Source: Nostoc sp. UHCC 0302 (lineage in GTDB: Bacteria > Cyanobacteriota > Cyanobacteriia > Cyanobacteriales > Nostocaceae). From it: DNA of 64,000 bases. The translations under genes were made by a program, and so were the position numbers. Under the pieces are notes generated by a model. That model had not been told where the DNA came from, ran no database searches, and saw only the letters and a list, made by a program, of their open reading frames with translations. Of this stretch, positions 61,056 through 64,000 are shown piece by piece. Numbering within the stretch: position 1 is the first letter of the stretch; the number at the start of each line of letters is the position of its first letter. The stretch lies in contig NZ_CP151099.1 in assembly GCF_038096175.1 (NCBI RefSeq), positions 5,065,484 to 5,129,483 of the forward strand, given 5' to 3'.

Positions 61056-62045
61056 CTCCTGACCAATGACTAATGACTCAACAGTTGCTGCACTAATCCC
61101 CATATCATGAACGTGGGGAGCGAGAAACTCTGATGTAGATAAGTTGGCTGGGTTAATTGCAACAACTTGTTGCAAGTTTTCCTTTTGAGCAATTTGGTTT
61201 TCTGTCAGCCAGCTTTTATATTCTTCTGGCGTATGGACAACTACTTGTGTCCGCATGGAACCGTGATAACCACCGCATAGTTCAGCACAAACTACGGGAT
61301 ATGTACCTGGTTTAGTAGCGACAAATCGCAGTTCTGTAGGAATACCAGGAAGCGCATCTTGCTTTAATCGAAATTGGGGAACCCAAAACGAGTGAATGAC
61401 ATCCTGTGCTGAAAGGTTGAGCTGGACATCAGCACCGACTGGAACGTGTAATTCTCCAGAGGAAATGCCACTTTCAGGATAGTCGAATAACCAAGCAAAC
61501 TGTATCCCTTTGACATTCACAACCAAGTCCGCTGGTTTGTTTAGGGTTTTGGGAGATGCACCGATTCCAATTGTTGGGGCGATTGTTGGTGCGGTTGTTG
61601 CTTGGGAGGCATCATCTAGAGTAGCTGCGATCGCACTCCCACTCATATGAGAAGCATGAGCCGAAGAATGAGGATGTCCTGCTGGCTCAAAGCCTCCCAT
61701 TTGGTTGAAAACATCTACGCTGTAAATGCCTAAGCACAGGACAATTAATGTTGGGATTGCTGTCCAAAAGATTTCTAAAGGAACATTACCCTCGACTCGC
61801 GCACCATCGGTATCATCTCCCGGACGGTGACGATACTTGATCAAAAAAACCACAATCGTTCCTTCTACTACCAAAAAGAGAGCGATCGCAATGGTAAACA
61901 TGATATTGAAAAATTCATCTACCAAAGGCGCTTGTAGTGATGCTTGTTCTGGAAGTAGAGTGTGATTATGACCAATCCAAACACTGATAGCTGTAACTAC
62001 TATCCCAGCAACCAGAGTCCATAGTGAAACAGGAATTTGTTGCAT
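61044..62045 (-). CDS. ctaC: Cytochrome c oxidase subunit II
   Basis: 333 residues. Two membrane helices near the N terminus (LWTLVAGIVVTAISVWIG; FFNIMFTIAIALFLVVEGTI), then the CuA domain with HSFWVPQFRLKQD and VVCAELCGGYHGSMRTQVVV. It accepts electrons from cytochrome c or plastocyanin. The loop between residues 120 and 165 (HPHSSAHASHMSG, TAPTIAPTIG) is an unusual low-complexity insertion. The last dozen residues (VESLVIGQERRD) are encoded by a TGACCAATGACT repeat and an AGACGCGAT palindrome. Confidence 0.94.
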   Translation of the reverse strand: MQQIPVSLWTLVAGIVVTAISVWIGHNHTLLPEQASLQAPLVDEFFNIMFTIAIALFLVVEGTIVVFLIKYRHRPGDDTDGARVEGNVPLEIFWTAIPTLIVLCLGIYSVDVFNQMGGFEPAGHPHSSAHASHMSGSAIAATLDDASQATTAPTIAPTIGIGASPKTLNKPADLVVNVKGIQFAWLFDYPESGISSGELHVPVGADVQLNLSAQDVIHSFWVPQFRLKQDALPGIPTELRFVATKPGTYPVVCAELCGGYHGSMRTQVVVHTPEEYKSWLTENQIAQKENLQQVVAINPANLSTSEFLAPHVHDMGISAATVESLVIGQERRD

Positions 62046-62589
62046 ACATAGTACCTGCTCTGTAAAACGTCTTTAAAGTACTGGGAATTGATGATCGGGT
62101 ACTGGGGATTGGGTACTGGTGATTGGGTACTGGGAATTGGATATTTGGGTTGAAGATTTATCTTTAGTTCACATTTCCTAGTACCCAGTCCCCAGTCCCT
62201 AGTCCCCAATCCCTTTTTTTCACTTATTAACTTTCTAACGCGCACTCACAAAAAAATGGGGGAAACTTCCAGATTTTTTCATATCTTTCCCCCAAAAAAT
62301 AGTAAATTATATTTCAACTCCGATGACAAATGCAGCCCCTCTGGTAACAGAAAAGCTAATTGTTCTTAGAGGATACTGTTAGTCCTAATTTTGATTAGGC
62401 TGTATTAGCAGCAAGTTTAAATTTGTTAATAACTAACAATTGACGATTTACGGATTTGTTTACTGTGAACTTTTTGCTTAGTTACGGTAAATATTTAGTA
62501 TTCCCCTCTATTTACCTTGCTTGGTACATCGCGCTTTCTAAGAACAGAACCTCCAGAACAAACAACAATTTTGACTAGCTTCAAGAACC
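62046..62589. other. ctaC upstream region with a long hairpin repeat
   Basis: 62075-62215 carries GGGTACTGGGGATTGGGTAC words on the left and GTACCCAGTCCCCAGTCCCT on the right, the same hairpin type as at 14914 and 58494. The rest (62216-62589) is A/T-rich without a gene and includes the fdxB 3' flank. The ctaC promoter is probably in 62050-62350. Confidence 0.65.
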
Positions 62590-62883
62590 TTAATTGTTTA
62601 ATACAGCATGGGTATAGCAGTTCTTGGGACAAATCCGAGAACAAGCTTCACAACCGATGCAATTTTCTGGATAAGCAACTGTCATTACTTTCCGTTCAAT
62701 TTCTTCATCATCTTCATCTTCAACAAATTCGCCTTCTTCGTTCAGTGCTTTCAGATCCAATACATTATAGCCGCATACTTTAACACATCTGCCACAGCCG
62801 ATACATTTGTCTTTATCAATTACTTGAGCAAATTTAGGTGTCCAAGTTTTACCACCGTAAGTCAATCCTGTTAGTTGTGCCAT
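62590..62883 (-). CDS. fdxB: FdxB-type ferredoxin III, nif-specific
   Basis: 97 residues. Two [4Fe-4S] motifs: [20 protein letters not shown] and [20 protein letters not shown], separated by an acidic insert [12 protein letters not shown]. This matches the nif-specific ferredoxin III of nitrogen fixers. It may pass electrons to nitrogenase or to cofactor assembly. It is a single gene upstream of, and in the same direction as, ctaCDE. Confidence 0.9.
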   Translation of the reverse strand: MAQLTGLTYGGKTWTPKFAQVIDKDKCIGCGRCVKVCGYNVLDLKALNEEGEFVEDEDDEEIERKVMTVAYPENCIGCEACSRICPKNCYTHAVLNN

Positions 62884-63947
62884 GAATAAATCCTCGCCGC
62901 TTTTGCCTAGTAATCTGTTTGTACATTAATCATCATATTAACCTAATAATTTTTAGTTTTGCTAATAAAAAATGAACTTTTTCTCATCAAACTTTAATAA
63001 CTTTAAGCACAAGTTTCTCTTGCTTTTTAGTTTAGATTTAATAAATGAAACTTACTAGCAATAGATATGATAAATAGATGTTGATTACAGTGTTTTTCTG
63101 GCACATGTCACAGCATTGTCTATCAAAAAAATTCTGTGAATTAATATCTCATAGCAGTTTTTAATTGGGTGTAACATCGGTTTACTGTAGAGACGCACAG
63201 CGAAATGGGCGGTTAGAAACCGCGTCTACACAAACTTGTGTTGAGCGGGGTCGAAATACAAAACCCACCTCCGTGGGTTTCAAACCCTTAATTTTCCATT
63301 AGTCCGCGTAGGCGGTGAGGGGGTCGCAGTCTTCTCCCACTCGTGAGAGGCTAGCGCCTTCTCATATCGGAGATGCTATGCGTTAGCGGAGCTTTCGCTT
63401 TAGCGATACGCGGAGCGTCTCCAAGAGTTGGCGGTTTCCGTCGTTAGCGCAGCGTTAGCGACAAAGGAGCGTCTTGCGATAGCGTAGCGTTAGCGACGTT
63501 AGGAGCGTCACCCCCGAACCCGAAAGGGCTTGGTTTGTATAGCCGCGAATTCCATTCGCCAGGGCTTAAGCTGACTAGCTCTACCTCCCTACTAATAGGA
63601 TTTGTAATTCAAGAACTATCAGATAATGAGACTATTTCGCAAATCTTCCTAGTTTTCAGCAAATAAATGTATCTAAAACCGTATTTTTATATACATATTT
63701 TTATGTTTATTTATTACATTTTCATCTCTGCGTTATGTATTTTTTAAGGCAATAATTATCGATTAAGTTCCCATTTAAATATCTATGTAAATACTGGCGA
63801 AAAAAACATTTTATTTTCGTCTTAACTTACATAATCAAGGATAGTTGATTCACGAAAAGAAATGTAACCTTTATAGCAGAATGTTAATATCAGTTAAATA
63901 TTAAAATTATTAATAAATTCGCTGTAAGCTATTCATAGTAGGGGTAA
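62884..63947. other. Long gene-free region
   Basis: The fdxB upstream flank is A/T-rich. A palindrome-like block TAGAGACGCACAGCGAAATG...AACCGCGTCTACAC lies at about 63187-63230, and a dense GC-rich repeat block at 63300-63540. After 63600 the sequence is A/T-rich again. I see no protein or RNA gene. Confidence 0.6.
63300..63540. repeat. Dense block of GC-rich small repeats
   Basis: Many overlapping GTTAGCGGAGCTTTCGCTTT-, GATACGCGGAGCGTCTCC-, CGTTAGCGCAGCGTTAGCGA- and GATAGCGTAGCGTTAGCGAC-type words. These are the small dispersed repeats of Nostocales genomes, seen also at 22321 and 41400. They can form several alternate stems. Confidence 0.75.
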
Positions 63948-64000
63948 ATGGTTAGTAAAAAGTCTTTGGCTAAGGTTTCTCAGGTAATAATGAAATGTTC
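63948..64000 (+). CDS. 5' end of a gene running off the window (possible)
   Basis: ATG at 63948 opens a frame MVSKKSLAKVSQVIMKC that remains open to the window edge. AGGGGT lies just upstream and could be a ribosome site. Seventeen codons are too few for identification. Confidence 0.35.
   Translation, partial: MVSKKSLAKVSQVIMKC

Noticed and set aside
63300-63540. GC-rich block as a possible structured RNA or tRNA cluster
   Set aside because: The stems consist of dispersed small repeats found elsewhere; no tRNA arms or anticodon loop could be read.

Overview
The window is chromosomal DNA of a filamentous, heterocyst-forming cyanobacterium of the Nostoc/Anabaena type. The evidence is the frequent HIP1 octamer GCGATCGC, a nif cluster in the heterocystous order (nifD-nifK-orf-nifE-nifN-nifX-orf-orf-nifW-hesA-hesB-fdxH), an uptake hydrogenase with its hyp genes, a ctaCDE terminal oxidase, many short intergenic palindromes and tandem repeats, and two developmentally excised DNA elements caught in the unexcised (vegetative) state. 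No tRNA, rRNA or CRISPR array was recognised.

Region 1-12987 is the nifK-proximal part of a nifD element whose other end lies left of the window. It carries xisA close to its border, an NB-ARC/TPR STAND ATPase of 1261 residues, a dienelactone hydrolase beside an AraC-type regulator, Uma2 nuclease genes, and two insertion sequences. Each insertion sequence splits a host gene that would be restored in frame by precise removal. The last 49 codons of nifD follow the 11-bp core site. From 13367 the nif genes for FeMo-cofactor assembly and nitrogenase support run rightwards to fdxH, followed by a feoA gene split by a 135-bp MITE, and a molbindin gene on the other strand.

Region 23-30 kb holds an ankyrin protein, a SagB-type flavin dehydrogenase and a small partner protein, then the hydrogenase protease hupW, a conserved small protein, an OsmC protein, a broken Phd antitoxin gene and a GmrSD-type (DUF262) nuclease gene. 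Region 29.9-38 kb is hupSL on the minus strand. hupL is interrupted by a compact 5380-bp element flanked by perfect 16-bp direct repeats CCATATAACTGCTGTG. The element carries xisC, a TPR gene, a decayed IS630 copy, a small coupled gene pair and a DUF433/DUF5615 toxin-antitoxin-like pair. Excision rejoins hupL in frame to 531 residues. xisA and xisC are arranged alike: each begins about 117 bp from its core site, reads into its element, and has nested inverted repeats containing AATGTT/AACATT in the gap.

Region 39.7-50 kb is a plus-strand hydrogenase-maturation block: a TPR protein, two small membrane proteins, a NifU-Rieske fusion, an NHL-repeat protein, then hypF, hypC, hypD, hypE, hypA and hypB. 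Related GC-rich repeats sit in several gaps. Region 50-54.4 kb has minus-strand genes including a luciferase-like flavin oxidoreductase with a second copy of the small partner protein seen beside the SagB enzyme. Region 55.6-58.5 kb has cysteine synthase, a nitrogenase-associated ArsC-like protein with a His-rich tail, and a cysteine-dioxygenase-like cupin. Region 58.6-62.9 kb holds ctaC-ctaD-ctaE (minus strand) and the nif-type ferredoxin fdxB. The last 1.1 kb is repeat-rich and mostly non-coding.

Together the genes describe a heterocyst metabolism module: nitrogenase, electron donors, hydrogen recycling and respiration, with key structural genes switched on by DNA excision. All functional calls come from reading motifs and gene order; no database search was run.
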